Positions 1 to 7,526 of a DNA stretch of 26,683 nt are shown here, in pieces. The stretch covers positions 1 to 26,683 of the forward strand of contig JAPFFX010000049.1 in NCBI GenBank assembly GCA_026645375.1, given 5' to 3'. The DNA comes from Citricoccus sp. WCRC_4. Its GTDB lineage: Bacteria; Actinomycetota; Actinomycetes; Actinomycetales; Micrococcaceae. A program made the position numbers and the translations under genes. Positions within the stretch are counted from its first letter, which is position 1. Every line of letters starts with the position of its first letter. The notes beneath the pieces were generated by a model that saw nothing but the letters and a program-made list of their open reading frames with translations, did not search any database and was not told where the DNA came from.

Positions 1-270
1 GATGGAGGGCAGAACCGCCTGCTCGGATGGGTCTTTCGTTGTGCTCCACGTTTCGGCGCGGTCTTGGGCCCCCGAGACGAACACTACGGTGGGATATCCT
101 GTGCCTTGGCACTCCATGTACATCTCGCGGTCCCCGCCTATATTGACCAGACCTGAAAAGTCCTTGGCATGGCCAGAGTTGTTGGCACTCCCGCTTTGGG
201 CGAGCGCCGGGGCGGCCGCGGCCAGCACCACCGCCGCCACGCCGAGCACGAGCGCTACACGTTTGCTCAT
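1..270 (-). CDS. Secreted alpha/beta hydrolase, N-terminal part (runs off the left edge)
   Basis: Ninety codons are visible, read from an ATG at 270 to position 1 with no stop. The start is supported by an upstream AAAGGGG Shine-Dalgarno about 6 nt away. The product begins with a classical Sec signal peptide: MSKR, then an Ala/Val/Leu-rich core, then ALA-Q as the likely cleavage site near residue 24. The mature part contains YMECQGTGYPTVVFVSG followed by AETWS. This matches the first beta strands and oxyanion-loop region of actinobacterial secreted alpha/beta hydrolases, which typically read ECxGxGxPTVVLxSG. The nucleophile elbow and the rest of the catalytic triad lie outside the window, so substrate and even activity cannot be judged. 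The gene is transcribed away from rpf. Confidence 0.7.
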   Translation of the reverse strand, partial: MSKRVALVLGVAAVVLAAAAPALAQSGSANNSGHAKDFSGLVNIGGDREMYMECQGTGYPTVVFVSGAQDRAETWSTTKDPSEQAVLPSI

Positions 271-775
271 CCTTGCCCCTTTCTGCTTCCCCACTGTCCC
301 TGCGTCCTACTTGCTTGCGGCTCCCTCGAGCAGGGCTCCTTCCCTCACCTGCCCCTGGAGGCCATGCGCCATCTCCTCGACGGCGCGCCGCGTGAGCAGG
401 ATCACGGCCCGGTCTCAGCCGACTGACCTCCACCCCCCGGCATCACGGCAGAGCATCGCGCCTCCCCCCGGCTGACCGGGAGTCACGCCGCACCGCGTCC
501 TGGACCACTCACCAGCGGCGCCCCTGAGGATTGCATGGGAATTGCCTGAGGAGAGCCCTGCGGATTTGACGTTATCGTCCTGATGCCTTTCACTGGTTTC
601 AGACCTGCTTCGTGATCGTTCCGTGATCCGGCAGGAAAGTACGACAGCGGGCCTCCCCCACCAGCACCGTCCCTTGGGAGCCTCGCGCCGTGTATTCCAT
701 CACGGACGGCGGACGGTGCTGCTGTGACGACCGGGGACGGTTCGAGCAGGGGTGGGCCGACATCTCCCAAACATC
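271..775. other. Intergenic region between divergent secreted hydrolase and rpf
   Basis: Five hundred bases without a convincing gene. Short open frames here lack ribosome binding sites and plausible codon use. It must hold the promoters of both divergent genes. One candidate -35 element for rpf, TTGACG at 566-571, has only a poor -10 partner about 17 nt on. No riboswitch consensus could be recognised, including the c-di-AMP ydaO type that precedes some actinobacterial rpf genes. Confidence 0.5.
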
Positions 776-1510
776 ATGCAGAACACCTCCACTGCCAAGA
801 CCGCTCGCCGTTCCATCGTCCGTCGCTCGGCCGCCGGCCTGGCCGGCGTCGCCATCGCCGGTGCCGGGCTGACCGCCCTCTCGGCCCCCGCCAACGCCGC
901 CCCGGTCTCCACCTGGGACGCCCTGGCCCAGTGCGAGTCCACCGGCAACTGGTCCATCAACACCGGCAACGGCTACTACGGTGGCCTGCAGTTCTCCCCC
1001 TCCACCTGGCGCGCCTTCGGCGGCTCCGGCATGCCGCACCAGGCCTCCAAGGCCGAGCAGATCCGCGTTGCCGAGAACACCCTGGCCGCCCAGGGCTGGG
1101 GCGCCTGGCCTGCCTGCTCCGCCAAGCTGGGCCTGTACGGCACTCCCTCCAGCGCCAACGTGACCACCCAGTCGGTGGACTCCAACGCCGCCGCTGAGCG
1201 TGCCGCCGCGAACAAGGCCGCCGCCGAGCGTGCCGCCGCCAAGAAGGCCGCCGCCGCCGAGCGTGCCGCCGCCAACAAGGCCACCGCCGTCCAGCAGGCC
1301 CAGGTGCAGCAGTCCGAGCGCGCCTCCTCGGTCACCCCGGTCGAGCGTTCCGCCAAGACCGTCACCGTCAAGCCGGGCGACACGCTGGCCAAGATCGCCC
1401 GTTCCTACGGCGTCGAGGGCGGCTGGAAGGCTCTGCACGCCGCCAACGCCGACACCGTCGCGAACGCGAACCTGATCTTCGTCGGCCAGACCCTGCACCT
1501 GCCGGCCTGA
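776..1510 (+). CDS. rpf: Resuscitation-promoting factor with LysM domain
   Basis: Secreted peptidoglycan-cleaving muralytic enzyme that stimulates regrowth of dormant cells in the Micrococcus luteus paradigm. The 244-residue product has a twin-arginine-containing N-terminus, a hydrophobic core and an ANA-A cleavage site at about residue 41. The Rpf transglycosylase-like fold spans about 43-122. It shows TWDALAQCESTGNW with the expected catalytic Glu54, the NTGNGYYGGLQFSPSTW block, and Cys53/Cys114 as the usual disulphide pair. An Ala/Lys/Glu-rich repetitive linker (about 141-175) leads to a C-terminal LysM (about 195-244, VKPGDTLAKIARSYGVEGGW). The order Rpf, linker, LysM is that of M. luteus Rpf. 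The ATG at 776 gives a normal signal peptide. An in-frame GTG at 752 is possible, and neither start has a clear Shine-Dalgarno. A strong terminator follows. Confidence 0.93.
   Translation: MQNTSTAKTARRSIVRRSAAGLAGVAIAGAGLTALSAPANAAPVSTWDALAQCESTGNWSINTGNGYYGGLQFSPSTWRAFGGSGMPHQASKAEQIRVAENTLAAQGWGAWPACSAKLGLYGTPSSANVTTQSVDSNAAAERAAANKAAAERAAAKKAAAAERAAANKATAVQQAQVQQSERASSVTPVERSAKTVTVKPGDTLAKIARSYGVEGGWKALHAANADTVANANLIFVGQTLHLPA
1196..1288 (+). repeat. Three tandem 30-33 bp in-frame repeats in rpf linker
   Basis: Units at 1196-1225, 1226-1258 and 1259-1288 each begin GAGCGTGCCGCCGC and encode ERAAANKAAA, ERAAAKKAAAA and ERAAANKATA. They form an Ala-rich, helix-prone, positively charged spacer between the catalytic and LysM domains. 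Near-identical DNA units make this a plausible site of length variation between strains. Confidence 0.85.
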
Positions 1511-1532
1511 TCGACGTCCGTCAGGACTGACT

Positions 1533-1572
1533 GAACGCGTCGGATGGGGATTCCTCCCCATCCGGCGCGTTC
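1533..1572 (+). terminator. Rho-independent terminator of rpf
   Basis: An 18-bp stem with a 4-nt TTCC loop begins 23 nt after the rpf stop. The left arm is GAACGCGTCGGATGGGGA; the right arm is complementary apart from one G-T wobble. A pyrimidine-rich TCTCTCGTTC tract follows. Confidence 0.85.
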
Positions 1573-1594
1573 TCTCGTTCCGGAGGCCGGCAGC

Positions 1595-1600
1595 TAGGGT
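1595..1600 (+). promoter_or_regulatory. Candidate -10 (TAGGGT) of the lipoprotein gene
   Basis: TAGGGT fits the actinobacterial TAnnnT -10 pattern and lies about 90 nt before the start codon, just past the rpf terminator. No good -35 hexamer is visible. Confidence 0.4.
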
Positions 1601-1691
1601 GGAACGGCAGTCATCACCGCGCGCAGCGTCGACGATGGATCGTCCCCCGCGCCACGTCACACCAGACCAGCAGCCTCGAAGGGGAGCATCC

Positions 1692-2477
1692 ATGACTCAG
1701 CCCACCAGCAGCCACACCCCCGCCCGCCGCGGATTCCGTGCCGTGGGGATCACCGCACTGGGTGCGATCGCGGCACTGACCCTGTCGAGCTGCGGTACCA
1801 GCGCGCCTGCCCTGGAGGACGTGTGGCCCGAGGTGAGCGAGTCCATCCAGAACGCCACGTCCGTGTCCATCGAGGGCAGTGTCACCCAGGGCGGCCAGGA
1901 CATGTCCGTCGCGATGTCCGGCCAGATCGATGACTCCTCCTACTCGGGGTCCGTCGCCATGGGCGAGGCACAGGTCGAGGTCATCGGCAACGCGGAGAAG
2001 ACCTACCTGAAGCCCAATGGCGCCTTCTACGAGGACATGGGCGGCGCCGGGCTGCAGGATCTCGTGGGTGAGAAGTGGCTGGAGATGCCCGCGGAGGACG
2101 GCGGCTTCACCATGTCCAGCTTCTGGTCCAGCGTCAGCGAGGACATCCCCGACTCCGATCAGTTCGCGGACTCCGAGTACACCGCTGAGGTCGTGGACCA
2201 CAACGGCGAGGAGGTCTACAAGTACTCCGGCACCAGCGCCGAGAACGGTGAGCCGGTGGCCATCTACATCACCCAGGAGAACAGGCTCGTCCGCGTGGAG
2301 GTCGACCAGGCAGAGTCGGGCGAGGGCGGGGCGGCGGGGGCCTCGGCCTCCGCCTCCCCCGATGCCAGCGCGGGATCCGATGCCGGCACCGGGACCGTGG
2401 ACTTCTCCGACTGGGACGCCGTCGAGCCGGTCGACATGCCTGCCCAGGACGAGGTCTTCGCCGTCCCGGGCATGTGA
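1692..2477 (+). CDS. Exported lipoprotein, possibly LppX/LprG-like
   Basis: 261-residue lipoprotein. A signal sequence with R-R at 12-13 and a hydrophobic core ends in the lipobox LSSC, with Cys34 as the lipidated residue. The mature domain (about 40-215) is rich in short beta-type segments: SVSIEGSVTQ, MSVAMSGQI, AQVEVIGN, TYLKPNGAFY, KWLEMP and EEVYKYSGT. This resembles the LppX/LprG or LolA-like half-barrel lipoproteins of Actinobacteria, but the assignment is from pattern only. The C-terminus is an acidic, Ala/Ser/Gly-rich tail. The ATG at 1692 has the Shine-Dalgarno AAGGGGAG nearby. A frame extension to a GTG at 1599 would bury the signal peptide and is rejected. It is monocistronic, between two terminators, and ends facing argR. 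Confidence 0.75.
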   Translation: MTQPTSSHTPARRGFRAVGITALGAIAALTLSSCGTSAPALEDVWPEVSESIQNATSVSIEGSVTQGGQDMSVAMSGQIDDSSYSGSVAMGEAQVEVIGNAEKTYLKPNGAFYEDMGGAGLQDLVGEKWLEMPAEDGGFTMSSFWSSVSEDIPDSDQFADSEYTAEVVDHNGEEVYKYSGTSAENGEPVAIYITQENRLVRVEVDQAESGEGGAAGASASASPDASAGSDAGTGTVDFSDWDAVEPVDMPAQDEVFAVPGM

Positions 2478-2483
2478 CACCGA

Positions 2484-2509
2484 CACGGGTCCGCCTGGGC
2501 GGACCCGTG
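2484..2509 (+). terminator. Terminator downstream of lipoprotein gene
   Basis: A perfect self-complementary hairpin with arm CACGGGTCCGCC sits 6 nt after the stop codon. It has no clear T tract, so the efficiency is uncertain. Confidence 0.7.
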
Positions 2510-2519
2510 GGACCACGAA

Positions 2520-2553
2520 CGACGCCGGCCGAGTCACCTCTCGGCCGGCGTCG
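2520..2553. terminator. Bidirectional hairpin between lipoprotein gene and argR
   Basis: A 14-bp perfect stem (left arm CGACGCCGGCCGAG) with a 6-nt loop, between the convergent lipoprotein gene and arginine operon. It could end transcripts from both sides; argR ends about 70 nt away. Confidence 0.7.
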
Positions 2554-2623
2554 TCGTGTCCGGCGTCGTCTGTCGTCGTGTCCGGTGCGTGGGGTCCGTC
2601 GGAGCCCGCGACGGGACCGGCCG

Positions 2624-3121
2624 TCAGCCCGCGTAGCCGAGGAACCGGCCGGCCACGGCCACTCCCCCGTCCGTGGCCCGTGCCACGATCATGATGGTGT
2701 CGTCACCGGCGATGGTGCCCAGGACATCCGGCAGCCGGGACTGGTCGATGGCGGAGGCCAGGAACTGAGCCGCCCCCGGCGGGGTCCGCAGGATCACGAG
2801 GTTGCCGCTGGACTCCGCCGAGACGAGAAGCTCGCGGCACAGCGTCGCCAGGCGGTGCTCCATGGCCTCCGGGGACCGGTGCCCGGGGGCCTCCCCGGCC
2901 ACCGGTCCCTCGGGAGGCACCGCGTAGGCCAACTGGCCGCCGTCGCTCCGGACGCGGTAGGCGCCCAGCTCCACGAGGTCGCGGGACAGCGTCCCCTGGG
3001 TCACGGAGACCCCGCGGGAGCGCAGCCTGTCCAGCAGCTCGGTCTGGCTGTGCACGGCCACCTCGGCCAGGACGTCCTTGATGGCGGCCTGGCGGGCGGT
3101 CTTGGTGGATGGGGCGCTCAT
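2624..3121 (-). CDS. argR: Arginine repressor ArgR
   Basis: Arginine-responsive hexameric repressor that closes the feedback loop on the operon that encodes it. The 165-residue protein has an N-terminal winged-helix domain (about 5-72) with the recognition segment VTQGTLSRDLVELG. After a Pro/Gly-rich linker comes the C-terminal oligomerisation and arginine-binding domain (about 88-165). There, GTIAGDDTIMIVARATDGG carries the paired Asp that contacts arginine in the family. Its ATG overlaps the argF stop in an ATGA, so translation is probably coupled. It is the last gene of the operon. In many Actinobacteria argG and argH follow argR; here transcription runs into terminator hairpins instead. 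Confidence 0.95.
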   Translation of the reverse strand: MSAPSTKTARQAAIKDVLAEVAVHSQTELLDRLRSRGVSVTQGTLSRDLVELGAYRVRSDGGQLAYAVPPEGPVAGEAPGHRSPEAMEHRLATLCRELLVSAESSGNLVILRTPPGAAQFLASAIDQSRLPDVLGTIAGDDTIMIVARATDGGVAVAGRFLGYAG

Positions 3122-4101
3122 CGACTCTCCGGCGGCGTCGCCAGGTTGGACCGGTACAACAGCCAGGCCATCAGCGCCTTCTGGGCGTGCAACCGGTTCT
3201 CGGCCTCGTCGAAGACCACGGACTGCGGGCCGTCGAGGACGTCGGCGGAGACCTCGAAGCCCCGGTAGGCCGGCAGGCAGTGCAGGAAGATCGCGTCGGG
3301 CGCGGCCTGGGCCATCGCCGCGGAGTCCACGGCGTAGTCCCGGAACAGCTTCTGGCGCTGTTCCTTCTCGGCCTCCTGGCCCATCGAGATCCAGGTGTCG
3401 GTGACGACGACGTCGGCCCCGGCCAGGGCCTGCGAGGCGTCCGTGGTGATCAGCACCGAGCCCCCCGTCTGGGCCGCGCGCTCGTCCGCCGCGGACACGA
3501 TCGCAGGGTCCGGAAGATAGGACTCGGGACCGGCGATGCGCACGTGCATCCCGGCGGTCACTCCAGCCAGCAGGTAGGAATTGGCCATGTTGTTGGCCGC
3601 ATCGCCGAGGTAGGTCATGACCAGGCCCTGGGTACGGCCCTTGTGTTCACGCACCGTCAGCAGGTCGGCCAGCAACTGGCACGGGTGGTAATCGTCCGAG
3701 AGGGCGTTGATGACCGGAACGGTGGCGTTCTCCGCCATCTCCTCCAGGCCGGACTGGGCGTAGGTACGCCACACGATCACGGACACCATCCGGGACAGCA
3801 CGGCGGCCGTGTCCGCGATGGTCTCCTTGTGACCCAGCTGCGACTCGCCGGGGTTCACGATCAACGGCTGGCCCCCGAGGTCGGCGATCCCGGCGGCGAA
3901 GGACACCCGGGTCCGGGTGGAGGTCTTGTCGAAGAAGACGATCCCGGTCTGCGGTCCGGCCAGGGGCCGGTGCAGGAACCGGTCGGCCTTCATCTCCTGG
4001 GCCAGGTCCAGTACCTCGGACTGCTCGGCGGGAGTCAGGTCGGTGTCCACCAGGAAGTGGCGCAGGGCGGGATTGGGCGCGTGGGCCGGTGCGGGGGTCA
4101 T
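3118..4101 (-). CDS. argF: Ornithine carbamoyltransferase
   Basis: Cytoplasmic enzyme that makes citrulline from ornithine and carbamoyl phosphate. The 327 residues match the family length. The carbamoyl-phosphate loop STRTR is at 61-65. HPCQ (139-142) and HCLPAYRG (from 274, with the catalytic Cys) are intact, and the C-terminus FDEAENRLHAQKALMAWLL is typical. The start ATG shares one base with the argD stop (TGATG) and the stop overlaps argR by four bases, so the gene sits in a translationally coupled series. A catabolic (arcB) role is unlikely because it is embedded among biosynthetic genes with no arcA or arcC. Confidence 0.96.
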   Translation of the reverse strand: MTPAPAHAPNPALRHFLVDTDLTPAEQSEVLDLAQEMKADRFLHRPLAGPQTGIVFFDKTSTRTRVSFAAGIADLGGQPLIVNPGESQLGHKETIADTAAVLSRMVSVIVWRTYAQSGLEEMAENATVPVINALSDDYHPCQLLADLLTVREHKGRTQGLVMTYLGDAANNMANSYLLAGVTAGMHVRIAGPESYLPDPAIVSAADERAAQTGGSVLITTDASQALAGADVVVTDTWISMGQEAEKEQRQKLFRDYAVDSAAMAQAAPDAIFLHCLPAYRGFEVSADVLDGPQSVVFDEAENRLHAQKALMAWLLYRSNLATPPESR

Positions 4102-5417
4102 CAGTGGGTCTCCTGGGTGCTCAGGTCGGAACCGCCCTGGCCGGACGGGGCGGGAATCCCCGCCAGCGCGGCGGCGTGGATGTCAGGGAGGTCGGCGATC
4201 AGGGCATCGACCAGGTCGTCGCCGATCACCAGCGGCGGTGCCAACCGCAGCGTGTCGGACCCCGTGGCGTTGAGCAGGTACCCGGATCGCAGGCCGGCGC
4301 GCACCATGGCCGGCGCCAGGCCGCCGTCGGGCACCGGGGACCCGGCCGGGACGGCGACGTCCACGCCGACCAGCAGCCCGTACTGGCGCACCTCGGCGAC
4401 GGGGCCGAGCGCCCGCAGTGCCTCCGCGAGGCGTGCGCCGAGGCGCCGCACGTGCGCCAGCAGGTCCTCGTCCTGGATGACGCCCAGCACGGCCAGCGCG
4501 GCCGCGGTCGCCACGGGGTTGCCGCCGAAGGTGGTGCCGTGCTGTCCGGCGGTCAGCAGGGACGAGGTCCGCGCACCGAAGCTGACCATCGCGCCGATCG
4601 GGATGCCCCCGCCCAGGCCCTTGGCCAGGGTCATGGCGTCCGGGAGCACGGGGGCGTCCTGTCCCGTGACCTCCGGGGACTGATGCGCGAACCAGTGACC
4701 CGTTCGCCCGACGCCGGTCTGCACCTCGTCGAAGATCAACAGGGCCCCGTGCTCGCGGGTGAGGTCCCGCGCCGCCTGGAGGTAACCGGCCGGCCAGCCG
4801 TGCACCCCGGACTCTCCCTGGACCGGCTCGATGACCACGGCGGCCACGGTCTCGTCCACGGCCTCCCGCAGCGCCTCCACGTCCCCGCCCTCGATGAACT
4901 CGATGCCCGGCACGAGTGGTTCGAACGGTTCGCGGTAGGCGTGCTTGTACGTCATGGACAGCGCGCCCATCGTGCGGCCGTGGAAGGCGTTGCGCAGCGC
5001 GATGACCCGGCTGCGCCGGCCGGACGGGTCCTCGCCGCCGTGGCGCCTGGCCAGCTTCAGGGCGGCCTCATTGGCCTCCGAGCCGGAGTTCGCGAAGAAC
5101 ACGGTGGAGCCCTCCGGCGCGCGGGACAGCTCCAGCAGCCGTTCCGCCAGGCCGACCTGCGGGCCGGAGGTGAAGAGGTTCGAGACGTGGCCCAACGTCT
5201 GCAGCTGCGTGGTCACCGCCTCCACGAGGGCCGGGTGGGCGTGGCCGAGCGCGTTGACGGCGATCCCGCCGAGGAAGTCGGTGTAGCGCTGGCCGTCGGC
5301 GTCCCAGACGGTGGCGCCCTCGCCGCGGACCAGGACCGTGCTGGGCGCGCCGAAGACCCCGGTCAGCGCGTGGCTGTAGCGATCGAGGTAGCCGGCGGTG
5401 GAATCGGGCGAGGTCAT
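4101..5417 (-). CDS. argD: Acetylornithine aminotransferase
   Basis: PLP-dependent class III aminotransferase that converts N-acetylglutamate semialdehyde to N-acetylornithine with glutamate as donor. The 438 residues are slightly longer than the usual ~400 because of a short Gly/Ser-rich C-terminal tail. Visible motifs are the phosphate-binding FFANSGSEANEAALKLAR, the cofactor segment LLIFDEVQTGVGRTG, and MTLAKGLGGGIPIGA with the Schiff-base Lys at about 266. The start overlaps the argB stop by four bases. In family members with the same fold (gabT, lysine epsilon-aminotransferase) the substrate can differ; the operon position settles it here. Confidence 0.95.
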   Translation of the reverse strand: MTSPDSTAGYLDRYSHALTGVFGAPSTVLVRGEGATVWDADGQRYTDFLGGIAVNALGHAHPALVEAVTTQLQTLGHVSNLFTSGPQVGLAERLLELSRAPEGSTVFFANSGSEANEAALKLARRHGGEDPSGRRSRVIALRNAFHGRTMGALSMTYKHAYREPFEPLVPGIEFIEGGDVEALREAVDETVAAVVIEPVQGESGVHGWPAGYLQAARDLTREHGALLIFDEVQTGVGRTGHWFAHQSPEVTGQDAPVLPDAMTLAKGLGGGIPIGAMVSFGARTSSLLTAGQHGTTFGGNPVATAAALAVLGVIQDEDLLAHVRRLGARLAEALRALGPVAEVRQYGLLVGVDVAVPAGSPVPDGGLAPAMVRAGLRSGYLLNATGSDTLRLAPPLVIGDDLVDALIADLPDIHAAALAGIPAPSGQGGSDLSTQETH

Positions 5418-6355
5418 GGGGCTCCTGTCTCAGTGGGGGCGTCGGGCAGCACCTGGGTGCCCACCCCGGCTGCGGTGAAGATCTCCAGCAGCATCGAGTG
5501 CGGTTCGCGTCCGTCCACGATGTGGGCCTGCGGGACCCCGCCGTCCACGGCGTTCAGGCAGGCGGTCATCTTCGGGATCATCCCGGCCTGGAGCCCGGGC
5601 AGCATCGCCCGCAGCTCGGAGGCCGTCATGGAGGACACGAGCGAGTCACGGTCCGGCCAGTTCGCGTACAGGCCCTCCACGTCCGTGAGCACCACGAGCT
5701 TGGCCGCGCCCAGCGCGACGGCCAGCGCGGCGGCCGCCGTGTCCGCGTTGACGTTGAGCACGTCCCCGCTGGGGACGCCGTCCGTGTCGATCTCCGGGGC
5801 CACGGAGGACACCACCGGGATCCGGCCGTTGTCGATCAGGTCGCGGATGGCGACGGGGTTGACCCCGGTGACCTCACCGACCAGCCCGAGGTCCACGTCC
5901 TCGCCGTCCACCTCCGTCCCGGTGCGCACGGCCCGGAAGAGCGCGGCGTCCTCGCCGGACATCCCGACGGCGTAGGGGCCGTGGCCGTTGACCAGCCCGA
6001 CCAGCTCGCGGCCGACTTGGCCGGTCAGCACCATCCGGACCACGTCCATGGCCTCGGCCGTGGTCACCCGCAGCCCGCCGCGGAACTCGGAGGGGATCCC
6101 CAGCCGGTCCAGCATGGCGTTGATCTGTGGGCCGCCGCCGTGGACCACCACGGGATGGATCCCACAGTGGTGCAGGAAGACGATGTCCTCGGCGAAGGCC
6201 CGGCGCAGCGGTTCGGAGACCATGGCGTTGCCGCCGTACTTGATGACCATGGTGGTCCCGGCGAAGCGCTGGATCCAGGGCAGGGCCTCGATCAGCACCC
6301 CGGCCTTGGCGGACGCCCGGTCCCGGTCCGGTCCGGTGGCTCCCCTTGCGGTCAC
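5414..6355 (-). CDS. argB: Acetylglutamate kinase
   Basis: Amino-acid kinase that phosphorylates N-acetylglutamate, usually the feedback-controlled step of the pathway. The 313-residue product has the P-loop-like KYGGNAM (about 39-45), HGGGPQI (substrate binding), and the C-terminal nucleotide-binding region with KLVVLTDVEGLY and GMIPKMTACLNAV. The N-terminal helix AGVLIEALPWIQRF matches the extra helix of hexameric, arginine-inhibited kinases, so feedback inhibition by arginine is likely. The start is GTG at 6355 with GAGGGA just upstream, 10 nt after the argJ stop. This is the only gap without overlap inside the cluster. Confidence 0.95.
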   Translation of the reverse strand: MTARGATGPDRDRASAKAGVLIEALPWIQRFAGTTMVIKYGGNAMVSEPLRRAFAEDIVFLHHCGIHPVVVHGGGPQINAMLDRLGIPSEFRGGLRVTTAEAMDVVRMVLTGQVGRELVGLVNGHGPYAVGMSGEDAALFRAVRTGTEVDGEDVDLGLVGEVTGVNPVAIRDLIDNGRIPVVSSVAPEIDTDGVPSGDVLNVNADTAAAALAVALGAAKLVVLTDVEGLYANWPDRDSLVSSMTASELRAMLPGLQAGMIPKMTACLNAVDGGVPQAHIVDGREPHSMLLEIFTAAGVGTQVLPDAPTETGAP

Positions 6356-6365
6356 GGTCTATCCC

Positions 6366-7526
6366 TCAGCTCGAGTAGGCGGAGTTCTCATGCACGTAGT
6401 CGTGCGTGAGGTCGTTGGTCCAGATGGTGGCCTCGGCCTGACCTGCATGGAGGTCGATCACCACGGAGACCTCACGGCCGGAGAGGTCCACCAGGTCGCG
6501 GTCCTCGCCCACGCCCGCATTGCGGCAGACCTGGACACCGTTGAAGGTCACGTCCAGCAGGTTCGGGTCGTAAGGGGCCACGTCCTCCGGGACCGTGCCC
6601 ACCGCCGAGATCACCCGGCCCCAGTTGGGGTCCTGGCCGAACACGGCCGTCTTGAACAGGTTGGAGCGGGCCACGGCGCGGGCCACGGCCTCGGCGGCAT
6701 CCTCCGTGGTGGCGTTGACCACGCGGATCGCGATCTCGTGGGCCGCCCCCTCGGCGTCCGCGATCAGCTGCCGGGCCAGGTCGGCGCACACCTGGCGCAG
6801 GCCCTCCTGGAACGCGCCCGGATCGGGGGTGGATCCCGAGGCGCCGGACGCCATCAGCACCACGGTGTCGTTCGTGGACATGCACCCGTCGGAGTCCGCC
6901 CGGTTGAGCGTGGTGCGCACGGCCTCGGCCAGCGCCGCGTGCAGACCGCCAGGGTCGACGACGGCGTCCGTGGTGATCACGCACAGCATCGTCGCCATGC
7001 CCGGTGCCAGCATCCCGGCGCCCTTCGCCATCCCGCCGATCGTGTATCCGGGGCCGGCGTGCACGGCCGTCTTGGGCACGGAGTCCGTGGTCATGATGGC
7101 CTGTGCCGCGGCGTCCCCGCCGTCGACATCGAGGGCCTCGACGGCGGCAGTGACCCCCGGAAGGAGCCTGTCCATGGCCTGCGGCAGGCCGATCAGCCCG
7201 GTCGAGCAGACCAGAACGTCACCGGCGGAGACTCCGAGCCGCGCGGCAGCGTGCTCCGCCGTGGCATGGGCGTCCTGGAAACCCTGGTGGCCCGTGGCGG
7301 CGTTCGCGCCACCGGAGTTCAGCACCACGGCGTCGGCCCGGCCGTCGCTGACGGCCTGCCGGGACCAGTGCACCGGCGCTGCCGCCACCCGGTTGGTGGT
7401 GAAGACGGCGGCGGCATGACGGTCCGGCCCGTCGTTGACGACGACGGCGACGTCCGGCTTGCCGGTCGACTTCAGTCCGGCGGCGACACCGGATGAGCGG
7501 AAGCCGAGTGCGCTGGTGACGCTCAT
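6366..7526 (-). CDS. argJ: Bifunctional ornithine acetyltransferase / N-acetylglutamate synthase
   Basis: Recycles the acetyl group from acetylornithine to glutamate and, in bifunctional forms, also uses acetyl-CoA. The 386-residue precursor is a self-cleaving Ntn-type enzyme. The scissile site is seen in KGAGMLAPGMATML, between Ala178 and Thr179; Thr179 becomes the nucleophile of the beta chain. Other family blocks are VVLNSGGANAATG, CSTGLIG, DSDGCMSTNDTV and the C-terminal NSAYSS. The ATG at 7526 overlaps the argC stop in an ATGA; a longer upstream frame only runs antisense-free through argC and is not the gene. The acetyl cycle implies no separate ArgE or ArgA is required, if the enzyme is bifunctional. 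Confidence 0.95.
   Translation of the reverse strand: MSVTSALGFRSSGVAAGLKSTGKPDVAVVVNDGPDRHAAAVFTTNRVAAAPVHWSRQAVSDGRADAVVLNSGGANAATGHQGFQDAHATAEHAAARLGVSAGDVLVCSTGLIGLPQAMDRLLPGVTAAVEALDVDGGDAAAQAIMTTDSVPKTAVHAGPGYTIGGMAKGAGMLAPGMATMLCVITTDAVVDPGGLHAALAEAVRTTLNRADSDGCMSTNDTVVLMASGASGSTPDPGAFQEGLRQVCADLARQLIADAEGAAHEIAIRVVNATTEDAAEAVARAVARSNLFKTAVFGQDPNWGRVISAVGTVPEDVAPYDPNLLDVTFNGVQVCRNAGVGEDRDLVDLSGREVSVVIDLHAGQAEATIWTNDLTHDYVHENSAYSS

Noticed and set aside
600..775. A c-di-AMP (ydaO) riboswitch before rpf
   Set aside because: Looked for because some actinobacterial rpf genes have one, but the conserved core sequences could not be found.
599..2537. Minus-strand Gly-rich open frames opposite rpf and the lipoprotein gene
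   Set aside because: Low-complexity shadows; the plus-strand genes have signal peptides, motifs and terminators.
3109..5975. Long plus-strand open frames across argF, argD and argB
   Set aside because: They mirror real arginine genes in the opposite frame and show no recognisable domains.
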